Shown here: piece after piece, positions 41,614-53,841 of the stretch
Position numbering within the stretch: position 1 is the stretch's first letter
How the letters are laid out: each line of letters opens with the position of its first letter
From: Microbacterium sp. Yaish 1
GTDB lineage: Bacteria > Actinomycetota > Actinomycetes > Actinomycetales > Microbacteriaceae
Reading direction: 5' to 3'
NCBI RefSeq assembly: GCF_002245215.1
Contig: NZ_NPMR01000002.1
Span: forward strand, 1 to 64,000
DNA length: 64,000 nucleotides
The notes under the pieces: model-generated
Seen by the model: only the letters and a program-made list of their open reading frames with translations
Databases searched by the model: none
What the model was told of the DNA's origin: nothing
Program-made: the position numbers and the translations under genes

Positions 41614-41617
41614 GCGG

Positions 41618-44068
<2,451 letters not shown>

Positions 44069-44072
<4 letters not shown>

Positions 44073-44962
44073 CCCTTGACGGAGCCCGCCGTGAGCCCGC
44101 CGATGATGTACCGCTGGAGGCCGAGGAACAGCGCCAGCACGGGGATCGACGCAAGCACGGCGCCCGCCGCGAAGAGGCCCCAGTTGCTCGCGAGCTGGTT
44201 CGAGACCCACTGGAACATCCCGACGGCGAGTGTCCAGTTGTCCTGCGACACCAGCACGATCTTCGAGATGATGTAGTCGCCGAACGAGGCGATGAACGCC
44301 AGCAGCGCCACGACGGCGAGGATCGGCGTGACGAGCGGCATGATGATGCGCCAGAACACCTGAGCGTGCGTCGCGCCGTCGATCTTCGCCGACTCGTCGA
44401 GCTCCATCGGGATCGTGTTGAAGAACCCGTACATGAGGAACGTGTTCACACCCAGCGCGCCGCCGAGGTAGACGCAGATGAGCGCGAGCTTCGAGTTCAG
44501 ACCGAGGGCCGGGAACACCTCGCCGAGGGCGAGGAGCATCAGGAAGATCGCGACGAACGCCAGCGCCTGCGGGAACATCTGGATGATGAGCAGCGAGGTC
44601 AGGCCCGCTCGGCGACCGCGGAAGCGGAACCGCGAGAAGGCGTACGCCGCCGCGGCTCCCATCAGCACGGCCCCGACGGCGGATGCGCCGCTCACGATCA
44701 GCGTGTTGCCGTACCAGGTCCAGTACGACGTGCTGCCGAGCGAAGCGAAGTTCGCGAGGTCGAAGACGCCGAACAGCTGATTGCTCGCGGCCAGACTGCC
44801 CCGCGGGTTGAGGGCCGCCGAGACGACGTAGAGCAGCGGGAACATCGCGTAGAAGAGGATGACGAGCGCGACGAGGTACTTCCAGCCCACCTCGAGCACC
44901 CACCGGCGACGGCGAGCGCCGGCACGGCTGGGCGGGGTGGCGACGGTGGTTGTTGCAGACAT
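44069..44962 (-). CDS. ganQ: Galactan-oligosaccharide ABC transporter permease, MalG type
   Basis: A 297-residue inner-membrane permease with six hydrophobic segments. The EAA motif contacting the ATPase reads MELDESAKIDGATHAQVFWR, then IIMPLVTPILAV. The N-terminal part is ALVILFYAMFPLLYVVSAAL. It belongs to the CUT1 MalG family. The ATG at 44962 shares one base with the stop of the MalF-type gene (TGATG). It lies between ganP and the secreted galactanase gene, which supports galacto-oligosaccharides as substrate. No ATPase gene is in the operon; a shared MsiK-type ATPase elsewhere is likely. Confidence 0.9.
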
Positions 44963-46590
44963 CACTGGTACTCCTCCAGCTTGCGGGTCTGGCGGAACGC
45001 CAGGGCGGAGATCACGCCGATCACGATGAACACGAGGATCGACAGGGCGCTGGCCAGGCCGTAGTCGGCAGCACCGCCCGAGACTCCTGAGATGCGCCAG
45101 ATCGCGGAGATCAGGATGTCGGTGGAGCCGAGCGCGTAGGGCGCGCCGGGAATCGCCGGCCCGCCGCTGTTGAACATGTAGATCACGGTGAAGTTGTTGA
45201 AGCTGAAGGCGAACGACGAGATCAGCAGGGGAGCCGTCGACACCAGCACGAGCGGGAGGACGATCGCGCGGAACTGCCGGAACCTCCCGGCGCCGTCGAT
45301 CGATGCGGCTTCGAGACTGTCGGACGGCAGTGCCTGCAGGGCACCCGTGCACACCAGGAAGTAGTAGGGATACGTCAGCCAGACGTTCACGAACAACACG
45401 GCGATGCGGGCGAGCCACGGATCACCGAGCCAGTCGATGTTCGCGCCGCCGAAGAAGAACTCGTTGATGACCCCGAACTCGGCGTTGAACATGCCGCGGA
45501 AGAGCAGCGCCGACATGAACGCCGGGAAGGCGTACGGGAGGATGAACAGCGTCCGGAGGATCTTCCGGCCCTTCACCCGCGGGTCGTTGAAGATGAGCGC
45601 CACGACGAGCCCCATCGCGAACGGGATGATGACCGAGAGCGCGGCCCACACGAACGTCCAGAGCGTCACCAGCGCGAGCGGCTCGAGGAGGCCCGGGTCG
45701 GTGACCAGCCGCAGGAAGTTGTCGAATCCGACGTTCACGACCCACCCGGTCGGGAGGGCCGCGCCGTCGGCGGAGACGAATCGGCCGTCGTCGGTCGCGG
45801 TGTAGACGACGCCGGATGCCGTGTCGGTGATGGTCTGCGCGTCGGCATCCCAGGTCAGCGTCGAGAGGTAGACGGCTCCCGTCGAGCCGTCGCGCGTGCG
45901 GATCGAGCCGTCGTTGGGGTCGTCCGAGACCGGGACGCGCAGCTCGACGATCTGCTCCTGGAGGGCGGGGTCGCCGAGGAACGTGCCGCGGGGGACGACG
46001 TTCCAGCCGGGGACGTCGGTGGGCGCGCCCGAGCCGGATGCGTCACCGACGACCTCGAGCGGACGATCGGTGGCCCCGGCCTTGATCTCACCGTCGTCGA
46101 CGATGGCGAAGCCGTACTCGCCGCCCTGCTCGACGACCGAGAGCGGGTAGGACGGCGACGTGTCGATGCGCCGCTCGCCCTGGGCGAGGGCCGCGGCCAC
46201 CGCCTGGTCCTGCGAGCCGACGTGCCCGGCGCCGTAGTTCGTGAAGGCGATGTACGCCGTGTAGCCGAAGATGAAGACCTGGAAGACCAGCAGGAACGCC
46301 AGTCCCGGCAGCAGGTACTTCAGCGGCAGAGCGCGCTTGGTGAAGTAGACGATGTCGGCGGCGATGAGCAGGACGGCCGCGGCGGTCGCGATGATCCACG
46401 ACTCGGCTTGGACGGCGGCGAACACCCCCATCAGGCCGAAGGCGTTGACGATCGCCATCAGCACGAGCTTCACGACGAAGCCCCAGCCGATGCCGGACCA
46501 GCGCCGCCCGTGCGGCTCGGATTGCTGCGACCGTTCGGGGGAGCGGCGCGGCGGTGCGCTCTCGCTCACGGTTCCCTGGGGGACCGACAT
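44962..46590 (-). CDS. ganP: Galactan-oligosaccharide ABC transporter permease, MalF type
   Basis: A 542-residue permease with three or four N-terminal helices, then a large periplasmic P2-type loop (about residues 115-270), as in enterobacterial MalF. The transmembrane core follows, with the EAA loop LPSDSLEAASIDGAGRFRQF and FNNFTVIYMFNSGGPAIPG. The ATG at 46590 is chosen because AAGGAG lies six bases before it; ATG codons at 46596 and 46605 are also in frame, the second lying before the ribosome site. The stop overlaps ganQ by one base. A strong hairpin separates it from the binding-protein gene. Confidence 0.9.
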   Translation of the reverse strand: MSVPQGTVSESAPPRRSPERSQQSEPHGRRWSGIGWGFVVKLVLMAIVNAFGLMGVFAAVQAESWIIATAAAVLLIAADIVYFTKRALPLKYLLPGLAFLLVFQVFIFGYTAYIAFTNYGAGHVGSQDQAVAAALAQGERRIDTSPSYPLSVVEQGGEYGFAIVDDGEIKAGATDRPLEVVGDASGSGAPTDVPGWNVVPRGTFLGDPALQEQIVELRVPVSDDPNDGSIRTRDGSTGAVYLSTLTWDADAQTITDTASGVVYTATDDGRFVSADGAALPTGWVVNVGFDNFLRLVTDPGLLEPLALVTLWTFVWAALSVIIPFAMGLVVALIFNDPRVKGRKILRTLFILPYAFPAFMSALLFRGMFNAEFGVINEFFFGGANIDWLGDPWLARIAVLFVNVWLTYPYYFLVCTGALQALPSDSLEAASIDGAGRFRQFRAIVLPLVLVSTAPLLISSFAFSFNNFTVIYMFNSGGPAIPGAPYALGSTDILISAIWRISGVSGGAADYGLASALSILVFIVIGVISALAFRQTRKLEEYQ

Positions 46591-46613
46591 GTGCATCTCC
46601 TTCACGAGAGGGG

Positions 46614-46646
46614 TCCGGGGGCGGAGCTGGGCGCTCCGCCCCCGGA
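46614..46646 (-). terminator. Intercistronic hairpin between ganS and ganP
   Basis: A perfect 14-base stem (TCCGGGGGCGGAGC with its complement) closes a five-base loop, just after the ganS stop codon. There is no T-run. It mirrors the hairpin after the ChvE-type gene and probably makes the binding protein more abundant than the permeases by partial termination or by mRNA protection. Confidence 0.72.
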
Positions 46647-46651
46647 GGGGA

Positions 46652-47884
46652 TCAGCCGATCGCGGCCTGGACGTCGGTCACCATGGTGTTCCAGGTGCTG
46701 ACGGGGTCGCCGCCCTTGATGATCTGCACCTGTGCGGCGTTCCACAGGTCCCAGACCGAACCCATCTCGGGGATCGAGGGCTGGGGCACGCCGTTCGCGG
46801 CGGAGGCGAGGAATCCGGCGACGATGGGGTCGGACGAGACCTCGGCGGCGAGGGTCTTCCATGCGGGCAGGCGCGGGTCGGCCTCGTAGAGGGCGCGCTG
46901 CGCGTCGTCGGTCGCGAGGTAGGTGGTCAGGAACTCCTGGGCGAGCAGCTTGTTCGCGCTCTCCGAGCTGATGTAGAAGCCCTGGACGCCCACGAACGGC
47001 GCCGCGGTCTCGCCGCCGGCCGAGGGGATCGGGTTGACCTTGACGTTCACGCCGTTGGCCGTGAGCGTCTCGATGGCCCACGGGCCCTGCACCGTGTACG
47101 CGGCGGTGCCGGCGGCGAACAGCTCGTTGTTGGTGTCGTAGTCGATCGTGGTCGAGATCTCGCCCGAACCGGCCTCGCCGTGAGCACCGAGCCACGTGGC
47201 GAACGCCTCGCCGCCCGCGCCGCCCATGCCGACCTCGTTCGTGTACGAGCCCGAGGCGTCCTGCACGAAGACGGGCGCGCCGAACGACGTCTGGAAGCCG
47301 TACATCGTGTACGCGTCGCCCTTCTGGCCCGCCGTGTTGATGACGAACGGACGCTCGGCACCCGCGGCCTGGGCGCGGGCGATCATGTCATCGAAGGACG
47401 ACGGCGCCTCTTCGCCGACGAGGCCGGTGTTCTGCACGAGCGCGATCGTCTCGAGCGCGTAGGGGAAGCCGTAGAGCTGACCGTCGTAGGTGAACGCGTC
47501 GACCGCGACCTTCTCGATCTGGTCGGCCTTGTCGCCGAGGTCGATCGTGTCGACGACGCCGGCCGAGACGAAGGAGCCGAGGAAGTCGTGGGCGCCCACG
47601 GTGATGTCGGGGCCCTCGCCGGTCGGCACCTGGTTGATGAAGTCGTTGCGGATGTCCTCGAAGTTCTTCTGGACCAGCTCGATCTTGGTGCCGGTCTCCT
47701 CTTCGAACGCCTTCGCCGCGGCCTCGATGGCCGGCGCGCGGTTGGCGTCGGTCCAGACGACGAGCGAGCCGCCGGAACCTTCGGCGGCGTTGCCGCTCTC
47801 GCTGGGGGTGCTGCCGCCGGAGCAACCGGCGAGCAGGACGGTGGTCGCCGCGATGGCGACGATTCCGGTCCCGATCTTGCGCAT
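46652..47884 (-). CDS. ganS: Galactan-oligosaccharide ABC transporter substrate-binding lipoprotein
   Basis: A 410-residue CUT1 solute-binding lipoprotein. The signal peptide (RKIGTGIVAIAATTVLLAGC) ends in an LAGC lipobox followed by a Ser/Gly linker. The mature protein starts LVVWTDANRAPAIEAAAKAF, and EGPDITVGAHDFLGSFV and YTVQGPWAIETL are typical of MalE-like proteins. GGAAGGA precedes the ATG at 47884. It lies between the GH42 gene and the permeases, so it should capture galacto-oligosaccharides made by the secreted GH53 enzyme. Confidence 0.9.
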   Translation of the reverse strand: MRKIGTGIVAIAATTVLLAGCSGGSTPSESGNAAEGSGGSLVVWTDANRAPAIEAAAKAFEEETGTKIELVQKNFEDIRNDFINQVPTGEGPDITVGAHDFLGSFVSAGVVDTIDLGDKADQIEKVAVDAFTYDGQLYGFPYALETIALVQNTGLVGEEAPSSFDDMIARAQAAGAERPFVINTAGQKGDAYTMYGFQTSFGAPVFVQDASGSYTNEVGMGGAGGEAFATWLGAHGEAGSGEISTTIDYDTNNELFAAGTAAYTVQGPWAIETLTANGVNVKVNPIPSAGGETAAPFVGVQGFYISSESANKLLAQEFLTTYLATDDAQRALYEADPRLPAWKTLAAEVSSDPIVAGFLASAANGVPQPSIPEMGSVWDLWNAAQVQIIKGGDPVSTWNTMVTDVQAAIG

Positions 47885-48031
47885 GGATCTTCCTTCCGAA
47901 GTGGTCGATCGGAAGGGCCTCGTGCGAGGTCGCTCCGTCACGACCGGTGTGGATGCCGCCGCCGGATGGCGTCGGCTTTCTCTCTCAGTGCCTGCCGCGA
48001 GACGTCGACTGTCTCCCGGTGCCGGGGGCGG

Positions 48032-50053
48032 TCATCGACCGCTCCCGTGTGCTGTGCGCGGAGTGCGGATGACGGCGACGTCGCCCGCACTCACCTCCAG
48101 CGTGCCCAGGACGGCGCGACCGGTCATCAGGTCGACGCCCTCCAGGGCGAGCTCAGCGTCCGTCGCCGCGTGGTTGATCGCGATGACGTAGTCGTCGGCG
48201 TCGCCCGCGCGGCGGACGATCTCGAGGCCGGCCGGTGCGTCGAGCGGGGCGATGCCCGCGTCGGCGTACACCTCGGCCATGATCGCGGCCAGGCCCGCGG
48301 CATCCGGTCGCGTGCTCACGTACCAGCCGGTCCCGGCGCCGTGCCGCTTGCGCGTCACCGCCGGCATCCCGGCACCGGGCCCGTCGACGTAGGTCGCGCG
48401 CACCTCGGCCTCGGAGACGACGAGGTGCTCGTGCCAGACGTCGGCGGTGTGCGACGCACCGTCGAACTCGATCGTGGTGGTCACCCCGGCGCGCAGCGGC
48501 AGGTGCTCCTCGACGCGGATGCCGAGCGCGGGCTCGAGCGGAGCGGCGAAGCCTCCCGCGTGCACGGCGTCGTTCTCATCGACGACGGCCGAGAAGAACG
48601 AGACGACCAGCGTGCCGCCGGCGTCGACGTACCGGTTGAGGTTGTCGGCGTCGGCCTGACGCAGGAGGTACTGCGCGGGCGCGATGACGAGCTTGTAGCC
48701 CGACAGGTCGTGACCCGGCAGGGCGAAGTCGACCGTGATGTTGTCGCGCCACAGGCGCTCGTAGTACGCGCGGATGCGCTCGTCGTGCGAGACGTCCTCC
48801 GAGGGGCGCCACTCGAGGTCCTGCGCCCAGAACGACTCGAAGTCCCACAGGATCGCGACGTCGGCGTGCACGCGCGATCCGCGCACCTCGGCGAGCCGGT
48901 TCAGCTTCGCGCCGAGATCGACGACCTCGCGGAAGACCCGCGACTCGGTGCCGGCGTGCGGGAGCATCGCCGAGTGGAACTTCTCGGCGCCGGACCGGCC
49001 GGCACGCCACTGGAAGAAGAGGATGCCGTCCGCGCCGCGTCCGAGGTGCGACAACGAGTTGCGGGCCATCTCGCCCGGGCGCTTGGCGATGTTCCGCGGC
49101 TGCCAGTTGACCGCCGAAGTTGAGTGCTCCATGAGGATCCAGGGCTTGCCGCCCCCGACCGAGCGGGAGAGGTCCGCGGCGATCGCGAGACCGATCTCGC
49201 CCTCGACGTCCGCCGCCCAGAGGTAGTGGTCGTCCGAGACGATGTCGACCTCGCGCGCCCAGGCCCACAGGTCGCAGCCGTGGTGCTGGTTCGCCATGAA
49301 GTTCGTCGTGACCGGGAGAGACGAGAAGCGCCGGATGGCGTCGCGCTCGGCGACGAAGCACGCGCGCAGCTGCGCGTCGGTGAACCGGGCGAAGTCGAGC
49401 CGCTGCGCGGGGTTCACGACCGACGGCGCGGCGGCCGGGACGCCCACGTGGTCCCACACGCCGTAGTGCTGGCCCCAGAAAGCGGTGCCCCACGCCGCGT
49501 TGAGGGCGTCGAGCGAGCCGTACTTCTCCTGGAGCCAGATGCGCCAGGCGCGCTGGGCGTGCTCGGAGTAGTCCTCGCCGACGGGAACGCCGTACTCGTT
49601 GTGCACGTGCCACATGACGACGGCCGGATGATCGGCGTACCGCTCGGCGAGCGTCGAAGCGATGCGGACGGCGGCCTCGCGGTACGCGGGAGCGGAGTGC
49701 GATGCCATGCCGCGCGAGCCGAAGCCCATCACCACGCCGTCGCGGCTGACCGCACGGGCATCGGGGTGCTCGGCGAAGAACCAGGCGGGCGGGGATGCCG
49801 TCGGGGTGCCGAGGTCGACGGCGATGCCGTTCTCGTGGAGCAGGCCGATGATCTCGTCGAGCCAGTCGAAGTCGAACACACCCGCGCTGGTCTCGATGAG
49901 CGCCCACGAGAAGATGCCGACGCTGACCAGGTTCACCCCGGCTTCGCGCATGAGGCGGACGTCCTCGCGCCAGACCTCGCGGGGCCACTGCTCCGGGTTG
50001 TAGTCGCCGCCGTAGGCGATCCCGTCGATGGCCGGCCAAACGCTCGCAGGCAT
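48032..50053 (-). CDS. ganA: Beta-galactosidase, GH42 family
   Basis: A 673-residue cytoplasmic enzyme of normal GH42 length, without a signal peptide. The start (GIAYGGDYNPEQWPREVWRE) is typical. The acid/base glutamate is in VMWHVHNEYGVP and the nucleophile in ILMEHSTSAVNWQ. The C-terminal trimerisation and beta domains follow. It releases galactose from imported galacto-oligosaccharides. GAGGA lies eight bases before the ATG. It is the first gene of the galactan operon, and operators for the divergent LacI gene lie directly upstream. Confidence 0.94.
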   Translation of the reverse strand: MPASVWPAIDGIAYGGDYNPEQWPREVWREDVRLMREAGVNLVSVGIFSWALIETSAGVFDFDWLDEIIGLLHENGIAVDLGTPTASPPAWFFAEHPDARAVSRDGVVMGFGSRGMASHSAPAYREAAVRIASTLAERYADHPAVVMWHVHNEYGVPVGEDYSEHAQRAWRIWLQEKYGSLDALNAAWGTAFWGQHYGVWDHVGVPAAAPSVVNPAQRLDFARFTDAQLRACFVAERDAIRRFSSLPVTTNFMANQHHGCDLWAWAREVDIVSDDHYLWAADVEGEIGLAIAADLSRSVGGGKPWILMEHSTSAVNWQPRNIAKRPGEMARNSLSHLGRGADGILFFQWRAGRSGAEKFHSAMLPHAGTESRVFREVVDLGAKLNRLAEVRGSRVHADVAILWDFESFWAQDLEWRPSEDVSHDERIRAYYERLWRDNITVDFALPGHDLSGYKLVIAPAQYLLRQADADNLNRYVDAGGTLVVSFFSAVVDENDAVHAGGFAAPLEPALGIRVEEHLPLRAGVTTTIEFDGASHTADVWHEHLVVSEAEVRATYVDGPGAGMPAVTRKRHGAGTGWYVSTRPDAAGLAAIMAEVYADAGIAPLDAPAGLEIVRRAGDADDYVIAINHAATDAELALEGVDLMTGRAVLGTLEVSAGDVAVIRTPRTAHGSGR

Positions 50054-50092
50054 GAAACGCGTCCTCGTGTCTCTCGAATGCGCCGGTCGTAC

Positions 50093-50106
50093 TGTGACCG
50101 GTCACA
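50093..50106. promoter_or_regulatory. Perfect LacI-type operator upstream of the galactan operon
   Basis: TGTGACCGGTCACA is a perfect 14-base palindrome, 40 bases upstream of the GH42 start, placed to block the operon promoter. It has the same arms as the operator at 11618 but a CCGG centre. Confidence 0.78.
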
Positions 50107-50162
50107 GGGTGTGCGACAACTGTAAGCGAGGCCGTCATCCCGAACACGCGTCGTTATCGAAC

Positions 50163-50176
50163 TGTGACCGGTCCCA
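50163..50176. promoter_or_regulatory. Second, imperfect LacI-type operator in the same intergenic region
   Basis: TGTGACCGGTCCCA matches the palindrome at 50093 except for one base in the right arm. The two sites start 70 bases apart, about seven helical turns, which fits looping by a LacI tetramer or dimer pair and dual control of both directions. Confidence 0.65.
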
Positions 50177-50238
50177 GTGGGCGTGCCAGGCTCGGCGCCT
50201 CCTCGCGCCGCGTGCCGACCGGGCCGCGCCGCGCGGAG

Positions 50239-50244
50239 TAGGCT
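50239..50244 (+). promoter_or_regulatory. -10 hexamer of the galactan regulator gene
   Basis: TAGGCT seven bases before the GTG at 50252, without a ribosome site, suggests leaderless transcription of the regulator. Confidence 0.45.
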
Positions 50245-50251
50245 CACCGAC

Positions 50252-51268
50252 GTGAACGGCTCCACCGGCGCGTCGCGCAAACCGACCATCCGCGATGTCG
50301 CGGCAGCGGCCGGCGTCTCGCACGGCACCGTGTCGCGGGTGATCAACGGCGGGCACTGGGTCTCGCCCGAGGCCCGCGACGCCGTCGACCGAGCGATCCG
50401 CGAGACCGGCTATACCGCCAACCATGCGGCCCGCAGCCTCGCGACCGGGCGATCGAACTCGCTGGCCTTCCTGCTCACCGAGCCTCAGCACCTGCTCTTC
50501 GCCGACCCGACCTTCGCCCTGCTCCTGCGGGGAGCCACCGAGGCGCTCGCGCAGCGCTCGATGACCCTCGTGCTCATGATCGCCGACACCGCGGCGGAGC
50601 GGGCGAACGTCGAGCGCTACGTGCGCGCGGGGCACGTCGACGGAGTGCTGCTCATCTCGTCTCACGAGTCGAACCCGCTGCTCGCCTCGCTCATCGCCGC
50701 GGGCGTCCCCACGGTCTGCACCGGCGTCCCGCTCGGCGACCGCGCGCACGTCCCCACCGTGTCGGTCGACGAGCAGGAGTCCGCGCGCACCATGACGCGC
50801 CACCTCCTCGCGCGCGGCCACCGCCGGATCGCCGTCATCACCGGCCCCGACGACACCCCGGGCGGACGGTACCGCCTGCAGGGCTTCCGCGAGGAGATGG
50901 GCGACCTGTTCGACCCCGAGCTCGTCGAGCAGGACGTCTATTCGAGCGACGCCGGTTCGGCGGCGATGACACGTCTGCTCGAGCGCGCCCCCGACATCGA
51001 CGCCGTCTTCGCGGCATCCGACGTCATGGCGGTCGGCGCGATCGCCGCCATCCGCCGCAGCGGCCGGCGCGTCCCCGACGACATCGCGGTCGCCGGCTTC
51101 GACGACTCCGGCCTCGCCGAGACGCACGACCCGCCGCTGACCACGATGCGGCAGCCGTGGAACGAGATCAGCTCGGCCATGGTCGACATGGTGCTGCAGG
51201 TGATCGCGGGGGAGCAGCCCGAGCCGCTCGTGCTGCCGACATCCCTCATCGTGCGCGAGACCGCGTGA
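50252..51268 (+). CDS. LacI family regulator of the galactan operon
   Basis: A 338-residue repressor. The helix-turn-helix is TIRDVAAAAGVSHGTVSRVI, the hinge NHAARSLATGRSNSLAFLL, and the sugar domain contains VDGVLLISSHES, RRIAVITGPDDTPGG and VAGFDDSGLAETHDPPLTT. The GTG at 50252 is used because the upstream open frame lacks conserved sequence and contains an operator-free arginine/proline-rich stretch. It is divergent from the GH42-led operon, with two TGTGA/TCACA-type operators in between. Galactose or galactobiose is the probable inducer, by analogy with GanR. Confidence 0.9.
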   Translation: MNGSTGASRKPTIRDVAAAAGVSHGTVSRVINGGHWVSPEARDAVDRAIRETGYTANHAARSLATGRSNSLAFLLTEPQHLLFADPTFALLLRGATEALAQRSMTLVLMIADTAAERANVERYVRAGHVDGVLLISSHESNPLLASLIAAGVPTVCTGVPLGDRAHVPTVSVDEQESARTMTRHLLARGHRRIAVITGPDDTPGGRYRLQGFREEMGDLFDPELVEQDVYSSDAGSAAMTRLLERAPDIDAVFAASDVMAVGAIAAIRRSGRRVPDDIAVAGFDDSGLAETHDPPLTTMRQPWNEISSAMVDMVLQVIAGEQPEPLVLPTSLIVRETA

Positions 51269-51315
51269 CGCCTCGTCGCGGCGACACACGGCACCGGCGG
51301 TCGGCGCACTCGAAC

Positions 51316-51321
51316 TAGAAT
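51316..51321 (+). promoter_or_regulatory. -10 hexamer of metG
   Basis: TAGAAT lies six bases before the metG GTG at 51328. No ribosome site lies between, so the mRNA is probably leaderless. Confidence 0.55.
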
Positions 51322-51327
51322 CTCGGG

Positions 51328-52896
51328 GTGAGCAACGGCCGCAGCTTCTACATCACCACACCGATCTACTACCCGAGCGACCTGCCCCACATCGGGCACG
51401 GCTACACGACGGTGGCGGTGGACACGCTCGCGCGCTGGCACCGCCAGGCCGGCGACGACACGTGGATGCTGACGGGTACCGACGAGCACGGGCAGAAGAT
51501 GCTCCGCGCAGCTGCAGCGAACAACGTCACGCCGCAGGAGTGGGTCGACAAGCTCGTCGAGGAGTCGTGGTTCCCGCTGCTGCGCACGCTCGACGTCGCC
51601 AACGACGACTTCATCCGCACGACTCAGGAGCGTCACGAGGAGCGGGTGAAGGTCTTCGTCCAGACGCTCTTCGATCGCGGCTACATCTACGCCGGCGAGT
51701 ACGCGGCCCTGTACTGCGTCGGCTGCGAGGAGTTCAAGCCCGAGGCCGAGATCGCCGACGGCACCGGCGCGTTCGAGGGGCTCAAGGTCTGCGCCATCCA
51801 CTCGAAGCCGCTCGAGCTGCTTCAGGAGAAGAACTACTTCTTCAAGCTCAGCGAGTTCCAGGACCGTCTGCTCGAGCTGTACAAGACCGAGCCCGACTTC
51901 GTGCGTCCCGAGTCGGCGCGCAACGAGGTCGTCTCGTTCGTGAAGTCGGGGCTGAAGGACCTCTCGATCTCGCGGTCGGCGTTCGACTGGGGGATCACGG
52001 TTCCCTGGGACCCCTCGCACGTCATCTACGTGTGGGTCGACGCGCTGCTCAACTACGCCACCGCGATCGGCTACGGCACCGACCCCGACGAGTTCGCCCG
52101 CCGCTGGCCGGCATATCACGTCGTCGGCAAGGACATCCTGCGGTTCCACGCCGTGATCTGGCCCGCGATGCTGATGGCGGCCGGCCTCGACGTGCCCCGC
52201 GGCGTCTTCGCGCACGGCTGGCTGCTCGTCGGCGGCGAGAAGATGTCGAAGTCCAAGCTCACCGGCATCGCGCCGACCGAGATCACCGACGTGTTCGGGT
52301 CGGACGCCTACCGGTTCTACTTCCTCTCCGCGATCGCGTTCGGCCAGGACGGCTCCTTCTCGTGGGAGGACCTCTCCGCGCGCTACCAGGCCGAGCTCGC
52401 CAACGGGTTCGGCAACCTCGCGTCGCGCACGATCGCGATGATCGAGCGCTACTTCGAGGGCATCGTCCCGCCGCCCGCCGAGTACACCGAGGGCGACCTC
52501 GCGATCCAGCGGGTCGTCGCCGATGCCGCCGTCGCCGCGGATGCCGCTATGGAGCGGTTCCGGCCCGATGAGGCGATCGCCGCCATCTGGACGATCGTCG
52601 ACGCGCTCAACGGCTACATCACCGAGAACGAGCCGTGGGCCCTCGCGAAGGACGATGCCCAGCGGGCGCGCCTCGGCACCGTGCTGTACACGGCCGCGGA
52701 GGGGCTGCGCGCACTCGCCGTGCTGCTCTCGCCCGTGATGCCCGAGTCGACGCGCAAGCTGTGGGTGGCGCTCGGCATCGACGCCCGGCTCGAGGACCAG
52801 CCGCTTCGCGAGGCCGGCAGCTGGGGCGTGCTCCCCGCCGGAACCACGGTCAACGGCCTCGCCCCGCTGTTCCCCCGAGTCGAGCAGCCCGCCTGA
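51328..52896 (+). CDS. metG: Methionyl-tRNA synthetase
   Basis: A 522-residue class I aminoacyl-tRNA synthetase that charges tRNA-Met. The HIGH motif is in PIYYPSDLPHIGHGYTTVAVD at the N-terminus and KMSKS in GEKMSKSKLTGIAPTEI near residue 305. A CP1 zinc knuckle with CVGCEEF and a following CAIH lies between them. The anticodon-binding helical domain (NGYITENEPWALAKDDAQRA) ends the protein; there is no C-terminal EMAP/Trbp dimer domain. The start is a GTG, leaderless in appearance. tatD follows two bases after the stop, a common actinobacterial pair. Confidence 0.96.
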   Translation: MSNGRSFYITTPIYYPSDLPHIGHGYTTVAVDTLARWHRQAGDDTWMLTGTDEHGQKMLRAAAANNVTPQEWVDKLVEESWFPLLRTLDVANDDFIRTTQERHEERVKVFVQTLFDRGYIYAGEYAALYCVGCEEFKPEAEIADGTGAFEGLKVCAIHSKPLELLQEKNYFFKLSEFQDRLLELYKTEPDFVRPESARNEVVSFVKSGLKDLSISRSAFDWGITVPWDPSHVIYVWVDALLNYATAIGYGTDPDEFARRWPAYHVVGKDILRFHAVIWPAMLMAAGLDVPRGVFAHGWLLVGGEKMSKSKLTGIAPTEITDVFGSDAYRFYFLSAIAFGQDGSFSWEDLSARYQAELANGFGNLASRTIAMIERYFEGIVPPPAEYTEGDLAIQRVVADAAVAADAAMERFRPDEAIAAIWTIVDALNGYITENEPWALAKDDAQRARLGTVLYTAAEGLRALAVLLSPVMPESTRKLWVALGIDARLEDQPLREAGSWGVLPAGTTVNGLAPLFPRVEQPA

Positions 52897-52898
52897 GC

Positions 52899-53837
52899 AT
52901 GGTCGGCTCGCCGAAGAACGCGGATCCGGCCGCCTCGACACCGGCACTTCGTGGCGAGTCGACGGATGACGTGTCGCAGTATGTGCGGCAGCGCTCCCAG
53001 GCGGCGCGGGATGTGCGCTGGCCGGAGGCGCCGGAACCGCTCGCGGTACCGGTCTACGACAACCACACGCACCTCGAGATCGAGGACGGCGACGAGCCCC
53101 GCTCCCTGGAGGAGCAGCTCGAGCTCGCGGCATCCGTCGGCGTCATCGGCGTCGTCCAGGCCGGCGGCGACATCGACTCGTCGCGCTGGTCGGCGTGGGC
53201 GGCGGCATCCCACCCGCGCGTCCTCGCCGCCGTCGCCATCCACCCGAACGAGGCGCCCCTGTACGCCGCGGCCGGACGCCTCGGCGAGGCCATCGCGGTC
53301 ATCGACGAGCTGGCGGCGCAGCCCCGCGTGCGGGCGATCGGCGAGACGGGGCTCGACTTCTTCCGTACCGAGGAGGACGGGCTGCCCGCGCAGTTCGAGA
53401 GCTTCGAGGCCCACATCGAGCTCGCGAAGAAGCACGGCATCGCGATGCAGATCCACGATCGCGACGCGCACGACGCGGTCCTCGAGACGCTCGAGCGCGT
53501 CGGTGCTCCGGAGCGCACCGTGTTCCACTGCTTCTCGGGCGACGCCGAGATGGCGCGGATCGCCGCCGACCGCGGCTACTGGCTGAGCTTCGCCGGGAAC
53601 GTCACCTTCAAGAACGCGCAGAACCTGCGCGACGCCCTCGCGGTCACGCCGCGTGAGCGCATCCTCGTCGAGACCGACGCGCCGTTCCTCACGCCGACTC
53701 CGCACCGCGGGCGGCCCAACGCGCCGTACCTGATCCCCGTGACGCTGCGCTTCATCGCGGCCGAGCTGGGAGCCGACGTCGACGAGCTGTCCGCTCAGAT
53801 CGCCGCGAACACGCTCGAGGTCTACGGCGAGTTCTGA
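52899..53837 (+). CDS. tatD: TatD family metal-dependent DNase/hydrolase
   Basis: A 312-residue TIM-barrel hydrolase. Metal ligands: YDNHTHLE near residue 52, GETGLDFFR (Glu), MQIHDRDAHDAVLETL, VFHCFSGDAEMA and ETDAPFLTPTPHRGRPNAP. An N-terminal extension of about 45 residues (with SQYVRQRSQAARDVRWPEAP) precedes the barrel, as in other actinobacterial members. The ATG at 52899 lies two bases after the metG stop. TatD proteins are 3'-5' exonucleases or deaminases acting on nucleic acid ends. The gene ends four bases from the convergent LacI gene. Confidence 0.92.
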   Translation: MVGSPKNADPAASTPALRGESTDDVSQYVRQRSQAARDVRWPEAPEPLAVPVYDNHTHLEIEDGDEPRSLEEQLELAASVGVIGVVQAGGDIDSSRWSAWAAASHPRVLAAVAIHPNEAPLYAAAGRLGEAIAVIDELAAQPRVRAIGETGLDFFRTEEDGLPAQFESFEAHIELAKKHGIAMQIHDRDAHDAVLETLERVGAPERTVFHCFSGDAEMARIAADRGYWLSFAGNVTFKNAQNLRDALAVTPRERILVETDAPFLTPTPHRGRPNAPYLIPVTLRFIAAELGADVDELSAQIAANTLEVYGEF

Positions 53838-53841
53838 AGCC